Shown here piece by piece: positions 54,631-62,582 of a DNA stretch of 64,000 nucleotides (its first letter is position 1; every line of letters begins with the position of its first letter). This stretch comes from Ferrovibrio terrae. Lineage in GTDB: Bacteria; Pseudomonadota; Alphaproteobacteria; Ferrovibrionales; Ferrovibrionaceae. The notes beneath the pieces are model-generated. The model made no database searches. It was not told the DNA's origin and saw only the letters and a list, made by a program, of their open reading frames with translations. The translations under genes were made by a program, and so were the position numbers. The stretch lies in contig NZ_CP041636.1 of NCBI RefSeq assembly GCF_007197755.1, forward strand, positions 1,586,001-1,650,000. Reading direction: 5' to 3'.

Positions 54631-55560
54631 ATGTCCTCAGATACTGACGCCTGGCTTGAACGCCGCACCCTTGCCCGCCGCGCCACCCGCTGGCGGATCG
54701 TCGCCGTGCTGGCCCTGCTGGTCCTCGCCCTGATCGGGCTCTGGCGCCTCGACCCCGGCAATCTGCTGGCCCATCGCCAGGTCCATGTCGCCCGGCTCGA
54801 GATCAGCGGCGTGATTGCCGAAAACGACTGGTGGCTGGAAAAGCTGGAAGAGGCCGGCGAGGACGACCGCGTCCGTGCGGTGATCCTGCATATCAACAGC
54901 CCCGGCGGCAGCACCTATGGCGGCGAGGCCCTGTTCCAGGCGATCCGTCGGCTCTCTGAAAAGAAGCCCGTTGTCTCTGTCATCGGCACGCTGGGCGCCT
55001 CTGCGGGCTATATGGTGGCCATCGCCGGCGACTATGTGCTGGCCCGCGAAACTTCGCTGACCGGCTCGATCGGCGTGCTGTTCCAGACCGCCGAATTCTC
55101 CAAGCTGATGGAAAAGGTGGGCGTCAGCTCCGAAACCATCACCTCCGGGGCGCTGAAGGCGGAGCCCAACCCGACCCGGCCGATGAGCCCGGCCGGCCGG
55201 GCCCAGATCCAGTCCATGGTCAACGAGACCCATGTCTGGTTCGTCGACCTGGTCGCCAGCCGGCGCGACCTGCCCCGGGACGAGGTCGCAAGGCTGGCCG
55301 ATGGCCGGGTCTATTCCGGCCGGGCCGCCCTGCAGAACCGCCTGATCGACGGCCTGGGCGGGTTGGCCGAGGCCCGTGACTGGCTGGCCCGGACCCGCCA
55401 GATTCCGGCCGACCTGCCGCTGCGGGACATCCCGCCGGACCCGCCGGTCGGCATGCTGGACGGGCTGGGCAGCCGGACCTTCAACGCCATCCTAGGAAAA
55501 AGCCTTATCTCCGAACGGCTTAGGCTTGACGGACTGGTCTCCCTTTGGCACCCTGACTAA
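54631..55560 (+). CDS. sppA: Signal peptide peptidase SppA
   Basis: A 309-residue inner-membrane serine protease that degrades cleaved signal peptides. One membrane anchor lies at about residues 22-40. The Ser-Lys dyad is visible as Ser124 (GASAGYM) and Lys176 (SGALKAEPN), 52 residues apart, as in Bacillus Spp[15 protein letters not shown] is the conserved oxyanion region. It is the short, single-domain 36K type. It precedes ihfB by 38 bases. Confidence 0.95.
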   Translation: MSSDTDAWLERRTLARRATRWRIVAVLALLVLALIGLWRLDPGNLLAHRQVHVARLEISGVIAENDWWLEKLEEAGEDDRVRAVILHINSPGGSTYGGEALFQAIRRLSEKKPVVSVIGTLGASAGYMVAIAGDYVLARETSLTGSIGVLFQTAEFSKLMEKVGVSSETITSGALKAEPNPTRPMSPAGRAQIQSMVNETHVWFVDLVASRRDLPRDEVARLADGRVYSGRAALQNRLIDGLGGLAEARDWLARTRQIPADLPLRDIPPDPPVGMLDGLGSRTFNAILGKSLISERLRLDGLVSLWHPD

Positions 55561-55598
55561 AGAACGAGGGGCCCGCAGCCGCTGCGCAGGGAAAACCG

Positions 55599-55904
55599 AT
55601 GATCAAGTCTGAACTCATCAATCGTCTTGCAGAACGTAATCAGCATCTGACGCAACGCGATATCGAGCGCATCGTCGGTACGATCTTCGATGAGATCGCC
55701 AACGCGCTCTCACGCGGCGATCGTGTTGAATTGCGCGGTTTCGGAGCGTTTTCGGTCAAGCGTCGTCCGGCACGCACCGGTCGCAATCCGCGCACCGGCA
55801 CTGCAGTGGAAGTGCAGGAGAAATTCGTGCCCTTCTTCAAGACTGGCAAAGAGTTGCGCCAGAAGCTCAATCTGTCGGGCAAGCAATCCGACGACTCTGA
55901 ATAG
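55599..55904 (+). CDS. ihfB: Integration host factor subunit beta
   Basis: A 101-residue DNA-bending protein that pairs with IhfA. The sequence has the family core [18 protein letters not shown] start, [25 protein letters not shown] (the beta-arm with its Pro) and [16 protein letters not shown] helps sigma-54 promoters loop, among other roles. It lies in the conserved sppA-ihfB-lapA order. Confidence 0.95.
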   Translation: MIKSELINRLAERNQHLTQRDIERIVGTIFDEIANALSRGDRVELRGFGAFSVKRRPARTGRNPRTGTAVEVQEKFVPFFKTGKELRQKLNLSGKQSDDSE

Positions 55905-55925
55905 TATTTTTCCTGGAGGTGCCGC

Positions 55926-56258
55926 ATGCGCTTTCTGCGCGTTTTCATCGGCGCCCTGCTTCTCCTCATCCTGATCGTCTTTGCGGTCGCCAATAAGAAC
56001 GCAGTGACGGTCAGTGTCGATCCACTGCCGTTCGAGATCGAGCTGCCGCTCTATCTGCTCGTCTTCGCAGTGTTTTTCACCGGACTGGTGGTCGGCGTGC
56101 TGGTCGGTCGGCTCAATGCATGGTCGGCCTCGCGCCGCAAGGCCGAAGCCGAGAAGCAGCGCCAGGCGCGTCAGGCGCTGCAAGGCGCCAAACCGGCCCC
56201 GGCCGCCACGAGTGGCACGGATAGCGCTCAGTTGCCGCCGCCGTCCCCTCTCGTCTGA
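55926..56258 (+). CDS. lapA: LapA/DUF1049 domain membrane protein
   Basis: A 110-residue protein with two membrane segments (about 2-21 and 41-62) joined by a short NKNAVTVSVDPLPFEIELP loop, the DUF1049 pattern of LapA/YciS, then a charged, Pro-rich cytoplasmic tail. In E. coli LapA/LapB control lipopolysaccharide synthesis through FtsH and LpxC. CCTGGAGGTGCCGC precedes ATG. The gene follows ihfB by 21 bases; no lapB is next to it. Confidence 0.85.
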   Translation: MRFLRVFIGALLLLILIVFAVANKNAVTVSVDPLPFEIELPLYLLVFAVFFTGLVVGVLVGRLNAWSASRRKAEAEKQRQARQALQGAKPAPAATSGTDSAQLPPPSPLV

Positions 56259-56273
56259 ATACAGGCTGGTCAT

Positions 56274-57218
56274 ATGCGTTCGATCGATGCTGCCGCCGTT
56301 CATGCAGCCCTGCCGTATGACAAGCTGATCCCGCATCTGCGCGATGCGTTTCGCGTCGGCGGCGAGGTGCCGCTGCGCAGCCGCTTTCATATCGATGCGG
56401 TTGACGGCGGCGCCGGCGGCACATTGCTGCTGATGCCGGCCTGGCAGCCGGGCCGCCATATCGGCATCAAGACGGTCAGCGTCTTTCCCGACAATGCGAA
56501 ACTCGGCCACGGTTCGGTGGCTGCCACCTATCTGCTGCTCGATGCGCGCACTGGCTTGCCCAAGGCGGTGATCGACGGCGAGGCGATCACGCTGCGCCGT
56601 ACCGGTTGCGCCTCGGCGCTCGCCGCCAGCTATCTGGCGCGCCAGGATGCGCAGCATCTTCTCATGGTCGGCGCTGGCTCGCTGGCGCCGCATCTGATCC
56701 GCGCGCACTGTGCTGTACGAAATTATACCCGCATCGAGATCTGGAATCGCAATCGCGCGCGTGCCGAACAGGCGGCCGCGACCTTGCGCGATCTCGGTGG
56801 GACGGTTGCGGTGGTCGATGATCTTGAATCTTCCGTTCGCGTCGCCGATACGATTTCCTGCGCCACGCTGTCGCGCGACCCGCTGGTTCGCGGCGACTGG
56901 CTGAAAGCCGGCGCGCATCTCGATCTCGTTGGCGCCTTCACGCCGGAGATGCATGAGACCGATGCCGCCGCACTGACGCGCAGCTCGGTTTATGTCGACA
57001 ATCGCGCCGGTGCGCTGAAAGAGCCGGGCGATCTGGTGACGCCGATCAATGCCGGGCAGTTCAAACCGGAAGACGTGCGTGGTGATCTGTTCGATTTATG
57101 CCGTGCCGATGTGATGGCGCGTCGCAGCGACACCGAGATCACACTGTTCAAGTCGGTCGGCCTGGCGCTGGAAGATCTCGCCGCCGCCGAACTGGTCGTT
57201 GAGGGACAGCAGACATGA
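56274..57218 (+). CDS. Ornithine cyclodeaminase/mu-crystallin family protein
   Basis: A 314-residue NAD(P)-binding protein with GGTLLLMPAWQPGRHIGIKTVSVFPDN in two parts, TGLPKAVIDGEAITLRRTG and HLLMVGAGSLAPHLIRAH (Rossmann loop near residue 127). The family includes ornithine cyclodeaminase, delta-1-pyrroline-2-carboxylate reductase and ketimine reductase. The downstream FAD oxidase, overlapping by four bases, suggests imino-acid metabolism, so a pyrroline/piperideine-2-carboxylate reductase is the better guess. This is inference. Confidence 0.88.
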   Translation: MRSIDAAAVHAALPYDKLIPHLRDAFRVGGEVPLRSRFHIDAVDGGAGGTLLLMPAWQPGRHIGIKTVSVFPDNAKLGHGSVAATYLLLDARTGLPKAVIDGEAITLRRTGCASALAASYLARQDAQHLLMVGAGSLAPHLIRAHCAVRNYTRIEIWNRNRARAEQAAATLRDLGGTVAVVDDLESSVRVADTISCATLSRDPLVRGDWLKAGAHLDLVGAFTPEMHETDAAALTRSSVYVDNRAGALKEPGDLVTPINAGQFKPEDVRGDLFDLCRADVMARRSDTEITLFKSVGLALEDLAAAELVVEGQQT

Positions 57219-58369
57219 AGAGCATCATTGTCGGCGGCGGCATCATGGGGCTGTCTGCCGCGCACGCGCTCAAGAAAGCCGGCCATGACGTGGTGCTGAT
57301 CGAGCAGGGCACGCTGCCCAATCCGCTCGGCTCTTCGGTCGACCAGCATCGCCTGATCCGGTATCCGTATGGCGCGCAACGCGGCTATACCCGCATGGTG
57401 CGTCATGCCTATCATGCCTGGAAGCGCCTCTGGCACGACCTGAAGATGACGCTCTATGCCGAGACCGGCACGCTGGTGCTGAGCGGCGCGGGCGATGGCT
57501 GGGCCAAGGCCTGCGTTGAAGCTTTGACCGCCGAAAATGTCGAGCAGCTCGCCTTTGACGCCGAGAGCGTCGTTGGCCGCTGGCCCATGCTGAACGGCGA
57601 CGGCATCGAGGAAGCATTCTTCTGTCCCTCCGGCGGCGTGCTGTTTGCCGAAGCCATCGTCGCCGCGCTGAGTTCTCACTTGCGCGAACGTGGCGTCACG
57701 CTGCTGACCAACACCTCAGTTGTCGCGGTGGATGCGGACAAGGGCAGCGTCACGCTGGCGGATAAAACCGTGCTGCAGGCCGATCATGTACTGGTAACAG
57801 CAGGTCCCTGGACATCGAAGCTGCTGCCCGATCTCGGCAACGTGTCGCGGCCGTCGCGCCAGGTCGTGGTCTATCTGCAGCCGCCGGGCGATCTCACTGC
57901 TACCTGGTATCAGGCACCGATGATTCTCGAGATCGGCCTCAGTCAGGGCTTCTATCTGGTACCGCCGCGCATCACCCGCGACGGCATGCGCACGGGCCTG
58001 AAGATCGGCGATCACACTTTCGGGCCGACTGCCGATCCCGGCACGAACCGCGATGCATTGCCGGACGAGATCGACGCCATCGTCGCCAAGGCGAAGACGC
58101 GGATCGCCGATCTCGACCAGTATCGCGTGGCGCAGGCCAAGACCTGTTTCTATGACGTGGAAGCCGACGAGAAATTCCAGTTCCGCCAGCTGGGCGCACG
58201 CGGCTATGCCTTCTGCGGCACGTCCGGGCACGGCTTCAAGTTCGGACCCGTCGTCGGCGAACTGATCGCCGATGCGCTGGCCGGCAAGGCGTCTTACGAG
58301 GAAACCGCGCGCTGGCTCGCCGGAGACATCATCGAAGAGCCGGCGGCCACATCCGACAGCAGCGGATAA
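57215..58369 (+). CDS. FAD-dependent amine/amino-acid oxidase (sarcosine oxidase-like)
   Basis: A 384-residue flavoprotein with the dinucleotide motif IIVGGGIMGLSAAHALKKAG, the second FAD segment VTAGPWTSKLLPDLG and a KTCFYDVEADEKF segment whose Cys corresponds to the covalent flavin site of monomeric sarcosine oxidase. It should oxidise a secondary amine or amino acid to an imine and H2O2. ATGA overlap couples it to the OCD-family gene. Its last 76 bases overlap the opposite-strand VanX-like gene. Substrate unknown. Confidence 0.88.
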   Translation: MKSIIVGGGIMGLSAAHALKKAGHDVVLIEQGTLPNPLGSSVDQHRLIRYPYGAQRGYTRMVRHAYHAWKRLWHDLKMTLYAETGTLVLSGAGDGWAKACVEALTAENVEQLAFDAESVVGRWPMLNGDGIEEAFFCPSGGVLFAEAIVAALSSHLRERGVTLLTNTSVVAVDADKGSVTLADKTVLQADHVLVTAGPWTSKLLPDLGNVSRPSRQVVVYLQPPGDLTATWYQAPMILEIGLSQGFYLVPPRITRDGMRTGLKIGDHTFGPTADPGTNRDALPDEIDAIVAKAKTRIADLDQYRVAQAKTCFYDVEADEKFQFRQLGARGYAFCGTSGHGFKFGPVVGELIADALAGKASYEETARWLAGDIIEEPAATSDSSG

Positions 58370-58875
58370 CGGCGCGGCTGGAACAGCTGGTAGTGCCACC
58401 ATTCATTGCGATAGAAGTCCCAGCCCGCCGCCGTCATGATGCCGAGCAGCAGCGCCCGGTTGGCCTGTTGCTCCGGCGTGATCTCAAGGCAGCCATGGAA
58501 GGCCAGCGGCGTGAAGGCGTCGAAGCCGGTACCCATGTCGAGTTCCTCACCGTCCTGATCCACCAGTGTCACGTCCACCGCAGCACCGCGCGAATGCGGC
58601 GAACCCTTTCGCGGGTCGGCCAGGAAATCCGGATTGGGGTCGTGATTCCACAGCGCCCAGGCCGCCTCGGTCGGACGGAAGGCGTCGAACACCTTCAGCT
58701 GCAGGTCCATCTGGCCGGACAGGGCGATGGCCTTGCGCAGCAGGTCGGCGGCTTCGGTATTGAGAAAACAGGCGGGCCGGCTGTATATGGGCGCGCCGGT
58801 CAGGTTGTCGGCCGTGGCATAGCGCAGGTCGAGCAGCACCGGAAACGCGGGCGGCTTGATTTCAACGAGCGGCAT
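58294..58875 (-). CDS. VanX/DdpX-like D-Ala-D-Ala dipeptidase
   Basis: A 193-residue zinc peptidase of the VanX type. The zinc ligands fit His94 and Asp101 (SPHSRGAAVD) and His161, with catalytic Glu158 (EWWHY), and Arg67 (DAFRP) is conserved. Such enzymes cleave D-Ala-D-Ala, for recycling or as carbon source when no van cluster is present, as here. ATG 58875 is used. It ends inside the flavoprotein gene on the other strand (76-bp overlap). Confidence 0.88.
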   Translation of the reverse strand: MPLVEIKPPAFPVLLDLRYATADNLTGAPIYSRPACFLNTEAADLLRKAIALSGQMDLQLKVFDAFRPTEAAWALWNHDPNPDFLADPRKGSPHSRGAAVDVTLVDQDGEELDMGTGFDAFTPLAFHGCLEITPEQQANRALLLGIMTAAGWDFYRNEWWHYQLFQPRRYPLLSDVAAGSSMMSPASQRAVSS

Positions 58876-58928
58876 GCGGCGGACTCCGGAATGGCATCCC
58901 GTTTCTCCTATCACCGGAGCATCGCTTC

Positions 58929-60080
58929 GTGAAGCTGCTCGGCATCGATACCGCACTCAATGCCTGCTCCGTCGCCATTGTGGATGGCAACGCGGTATTG
59001 GCCTGCGTGGTATCGGCCGGCGGCAAAGGCAATGCCGAACGGCTGCTACCGCTGCTGGAACAGGCGCGGCTGCAGGCTGGCATCGAACTCGCCCAACTGG
59101 ATGGTATCGCCGCCACCATCGGGCCGGGCTCGTTCACCGGCATCCGCACCGCACTCGCCACGGCGCGTGCGCTCGGCCTTGCGCTGAAGATTCCGGTCTG
59201 GGGGATTACCACCACTGAGACCCTCGCCCATGCTGCGATCCTGGCCACCGCGCAGCCGGGCCTGGCGACGGTTGCCGTGATCGATGCGAAGCGCGACGAA
59301 CTCTACATCCAGTGTTATTCGGCTGATGGCGCGGCGCTGGCCGAACCGCAGCTTCTCAACATCGCCGATGCTGCAGGTATCCTGCCACCAGGTCCGGCCG
59401 TGCTGGTCGGCAGCGGCAGCGAATTGCTGATGCATGCCGCCAGGACTCTTTCCGGGCGCGACGACCTGCGGCTCTCGTCCGTGTCGCCTGATCCCGATCC
59501 CGTGCTGGTGGCGCGGATCGCCGCCGGCCGGCCGCGACCGACCGTATCGCCGTCGCCGCTTTATATCCGTCCGCCAGACGCAAAGCTGCCGTCTGCCATC
59601 GGCGCGACCGCAACATCCAGGCCGCCGCTGAACATCCAGCCCTGCGGCAGCGAAGCCGCCGGTGTGCTTGCCGCGCTGCATGCAGAGGCCTTTACCGGCC
59701 AGTCGGAAGAACTCTGGACCGAGAAAAGCCTGCGCGAGCTGCTGGCGATGCCGGGCGCGCTGGCATTGCTGGCCACGCAGGGTGGCGGGCAGCCGATCGG
59801 ATTCATCCTGCTGCGCCAGGCTGCCGACGAAGCAGAGATCATCACGCTTGCCGTGCAGCCCCAGCTGCGGCGTCTCGGCGTGGCACGCCGCCTGCTGACC
59901 GTTGGCCTGGCCAAGATGACCGGGCGCGGCGCGCAGCAGTGTTTCCTCGAAGTGGCCGACACCAATGTCGCGGCGCGCGGCCTCTATGCCGCGGCGGGAT
60001 TTGTCGAAGTCGGCCGCAGGCCGGGCTATTACCGCGATGCAACCGGCGGCCAGCGCGACGCCATTCTGATGCGCAGGTGA
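58929..60080 (+). CDS. tsaB-rimI: Fused TsaB-RimI protein
   Basis: One 383-residue frame encodes two proteins usually made separately. Residues 1-215 are TsaB: LLGIDTALNACSVAI, GPGSFTGIRTALATARAL and ending PLYIRPPDAKLP; TsaB supports TsaD in making t6A37 of tRNA. Residues about 230-383 are a GNAT domain like RimI, with IITLAVQPQLRRLGVARRLL and FLEVADTNVAARGLYAAAGF; RimI acetylates ribosomal protein S18 (and others). The join is an Ala/Thr/Pro-rich linker. The start is GTG with GGAG nine bases upstream. Confidence 0.93.
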   Translation: MKLLGIDTALNACSVAIVDGNAVLACVVSAGGKGNAERLLPLLEQARLQAGIELAQLDGIAATIGPGSFTGIRTALATARALGLALKIPVWGITTTETLAHAAILATAQPGLATVAVIDAKRDELYIQCYSADGAALAEPQLLNIADAAGILPPGPAVLVGSGSELLMHAARTLSGRDDLRLSSVSPDPDPVLVARIAAGRPRPTVSPSPLYIRPPDAKLPSAIGATATSRPPLNIQPCGSEAAGVLAALHAEAFTGQSEELWTEKSLRELLAMPGALALLATQGGGQPIGFILLRQAADEAEIITLAVQPQLRRLGVARRLLTVGLAKMTGRGAQQCFLEVADTNVAARGLYAAAGFVEVGRRPGYYRDATGGQRDAILMRR

Positions 60081-60223
60081 GACAGCGGCGCAATTAAATG
60101 GTTTCATGCGCAACTGAATCTGCTGCGATTATCATGCGCCCATAAAGTATAGGTTGCAGCCAAGTCGCGCTGACACGCCAAAAGGCAGTAGCGCTTCACT
60201 GGCTTTACTGAATTCGCTCCTTG

Positions 60224-60229
60224 TATAAT
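60224..60229 (+). promoter_or_regulatory. Candidate -10 element of mucR
   Basis: TATAAT, preceded directly by TTG, lies 45 bases before the mucR start in a 193-bp AT-richer gap. A good -35 is missing. MucR/Ros proteins repress their own AT-rich promoters, so this is a plausible autoregulated site. Confidence 0.4.
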
Positions 60230-60273
60230 TGGCCTTCCCCGCAGTTTTACTTGGCGTATTCAGGAGCGAGAGA

Positions 60274-60699
60274 ATGGCCAGTCCCGCCGACCGATCGGAA
60301 TTGCTCGCACTGACGGCCGAGATCGTCGCCGCGCATGTCTCGAACAACAAGCTCGAGGCCGGCGACCTGCCGGCGCTGATCCGCCAGGTCTACGGCACGC
60401 TGGCGGGCATCGGCGCGGAGCCGGCCGAGCTGGTCGCCGGTGGCGCCGCCGACCGTCCGGCGCCGGCCGTGCCGGTCAAGAAATCGGTGACGCCGGATTA
60501 CATCGTCTGTCTCGAGGACGGCAAGAAGCTGAAGATGCTGAAGCGGCATCTGATGAGCCACTACAAGCTGACGCCGGAACAGTATCGCGAGCGCTGGAGC
60601 CTGCCGCCGGAGTATCCGATGGTGGCGCCGAACTATGCGATCCGCCGGCAGGTGCTGGCCAAGAAGATCGGCCTGGGCAAGGGGCGACGCGGCGGTTAG
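60274..60699 (+). CDS. mucR: MucR/Ros-family zinc-finger regulator
   Basis: A 141-residue protein with the Ros/MucR zinc-finger region VCLEDGKKLKMLKRHLMSHYK followed by LTPEQYRERWSLPPEYPMVAPNYA. The second cysteine of Ros is an Asp here, as in other MucR proteins. The family acts as an H-NS-like silencer of AT-rich promoters, controlling polysaccharide, motility and cell-cycle genes. AGGAGCGAGAGA precedes ATG 60274. Confidence 0.93.
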   Translation: MASPADRSELLALTAEIVAAHVSNNKLEAGDLPALIRQVYGTLAGIGAEPAELVAGGAADRPAPAVPVKKSVTPDYIVCLEDGKKLKMLKRHLMSHYKLTPEQYRERWSLPPEYPMVAPNYAIRRQVLAKKIGLGKGRRGG

Positions 60700-60871
60700 C
60701 GGGCCGGATCCCGGGCCCTGTCGTATGGGATGCAGACCCCAAGGCAGTTTTTACTGCTAACCCCTTGTCCAAGCAGGTCGCCTGTACGTTTCATCGGGCG
60801 GCGGGTCATGCTATAAACTCCCCGTCAGTCTGACAGGGATTCTCATCTAATCAGAAGAAGGCGTTCGGCGC

Positions 60872-61306
60872 ATGGGCAGCCGCCTCGAACAACTCTGCGA
60901 ACAGCTCGGAATGCGAATGACGGACCAGCGGCGTGTGATCGCCCGGGTCCTCAGTTCCAGTAGCGACCATCCCGATGTGGAAGAACTGCACCGTCGCTCG
61001 GTGGCGGTCGATCCGCGCATCTCGATTGCCACCGTGTATCGCACGGTGCGCATGTTCGAGGAGAACGGCATTCTCAGCCGCCTCGATCTCGGCGACGGTC
61101 GCGCCCGCTACGAAGAAATGCCGGAGTCGCATCACGACCATCTGATCGATACCCGCAGCGGCAAGATCATCGAGTTCAACGACCCCGAGCTTGAAGCGCT
61201 GCAGGAACGCATCGCCGCCCGGCTGGGCTACAAGCTGGTCGATCACCGGCTCGAACTGTTCGGCGTCCCGCTCGACGACAAGGACGGCAAGAAGGGCAAG
61301 GCCTGA
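60872..61306 (+). CDS. fur: Fur/Mur-type metal regulator
   Basis: A 144-residue regulator of the Fur family: MTDQRRVIARVLSSSSDHPDVEEL, ISIATVYRTVRMFEENGIL and HHDHLIDTRSGKIIEFNDPELEALQERIA. It lacks CXXC pairs, as in the alphaproteobacterial Fur (Mur) lineage that responds to Mn or Fe. A GTCA-GTC-TGAC dyad at 60824-60834 just upstream might be an autoregulatory site. The order fur-plsC-miaB is common in the group. Confidence 0.93.
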   Translation: MGSRLEQLCEQLGMRMTDQRRVIARVLSSSSDHPDVEELHRRSVAVDPRISIATVYRTVRMFEENGILSRLDLGDGRARYEEMPESHHDHLIDTRSGKIIEFNDPELEALQERIAARLGYKLVDHRLELFGVPLDDKDGKKGKA

Positions 61307-61364
61307 GGCCTTGCTCCTCACGCCGGCACCATGACGTCCCTTTTTGCATGACGGCAGTATTCTG

Positions 61365-62189
61365 ATGACGGCACGCGCCGTGTTTACGCTCAGCCTCTTC
61401 CTGATCTGGACGGTGCTGTTGATCCCAGTGCAGATGCTGCTGATCCGGCTTAACTCGCCGCTGCGGCGCAGCCTGCCGTATGTCTATCACCGCACCGTGG
61501 CCTGGCTGCTGCGCGTGCAGGTGCGCAAGGTGGGCGAGCCCTCGGCCGCCGCGCCGACGCTGTTCGTCAGCAATCACATCTCCTGGCTCGACATCGTCGT
61601 GCTGTCGGCTGCGATGCCCAATGTCAGTTTCATCGCCAAGCAGGAAGTGGGCACCTGGCCCTTCTTCGGCACGCTGGCGCGGCTGCAGCGCACCGTGTTC
61701 GTCGAACGCGAAAAGCGCCATCGCACCGCCGAGCATCGCGACGAGATGGTCGAGCGTCTGGCCAGCGGCGACAGCCTGATCCTGTTTCCTGAAGGCACCT
61801 CGTCGGATGGTCTGCGCATCCACAATTTCAAATCGGCGTTCTTCGCCGCCGCCGAGCGCCCGGTGGGCGACAAGCAGCTGACGGTACAACCGGTGTCGCT
61901 TGGCTATGCGCGGCTCAATTACATGCCGGTCGGCCGGCGCTGGATGCAGCTGTTCGCCTGGGTCGGCGACGAGGATCTGGTGCCGCATCTGTGGCGCTTC
62001 CTCAAGGCCGGCCCAAGTGAGGCGGTGGTCGAGTTTCATCAGCCGGCCACGATCGACCAGTTCAACTCCCGCAAGGGCCTGGCCGCCTGGTGCCATCAGC
62101 GGGTGCTGGAAGGCCTCAGCGATATCAATGCCGGGCGCGATCCCGGTCGGCGCACCCCGCCGCAAAAGGCTGCGCAGAAGTCCGAGTAA
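61365..62189 (+). CDS. plsC: 1-acyl-sn-glycerol-3-phosphate acyltransferase-like protein
   Basis: A 274-residue membrane-bound acyltransferase with one amino-terminal membrane segment and the PlsC boxes VSNHISWLDIVVLSA (catalytic His/Asp) and LILFPEGTSSDGLRI. It probably acylates lysophosphatidic acid in phosphatidic acid synthesis; an ornithine-lipid O-acyltransferase role (OlsA) is an alternative. ATG 61365 is used over TTG 61344. It lies 58 bases after fur. Confidence 0.9.
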   Translation: MTARAVFTLSLFLIWTVLLIPVQMLLIRLNSPLRRSLPYVYHRTVAWLLRVQVRKVGEPSAAAPTLFVSNHISWLDIVVLSAAMPNVSFIAKQEVGTWPFFGTLARLQRTVFVEREKRHRTAEHRDEMVERLASGDSLILFPEGTSSDGLRIHNFKSAFFAAAERPVGDKQLTVQPVSLGYARLNYMPVGRRWMQLFAWVGDEDLVPHLWRFLKAGPSEAVVEFHQPATIDQFNSRKGLAAWCHQRVLEGLSDINAGRDPGRRTPPQKAAQKSE

Positions 62190-62203
62190 GTCGGCCGCCG
62201 CCC

Positions 62204-62232
62204 TTGACTGGCGGGCCATGTTTCCATATTGT
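62204..62232 (+). promoter_or_regulatory. Predicted sigma-70 promoter upstream of miaB
   Basis: TTGACT (62204-62209), a 17-base spacer and TATTGT (62227-62232), just after the plsC stop. The remaining leader to miaB is about 345 bases and contains three GTTAAC and three GANTC sites (62432, 62482, 62501), the target of CcrM-type methylases. I see no gene in this 393-bp gap. Confidence 0.6.
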
Positions 62233-62582
62233 TCTCTTTGTAAGTCACTGTTTCCACGGCCAGATCAGCAAATAAGAAAAAATAGGCACCGAATAAGCCG
62301 GGATTGGGCGGGTTAACGCCACATGGCGCCGGCCCGGAGGGACATAGGCGCGGCACAAACGCGAACAGCTCCGCGCGGAAATGTCTGACGCCAAAGCGGG
62401 CATCTCGTTAACTCTTTGATTTTACTGTGAAGAATCTGTGACGCTGCAGCGCAATCGATGCGGTTGTGCTTTCCTTGCGGCGATTCGGATGATACCCTCG
62501 GATTCGGTCGTCAATCGTTAACAAGGAGCGTCTGGGGCGCCGCCCACTTCCACCCGGCAGGCCGCCCCGCTGAAACCCGGAT

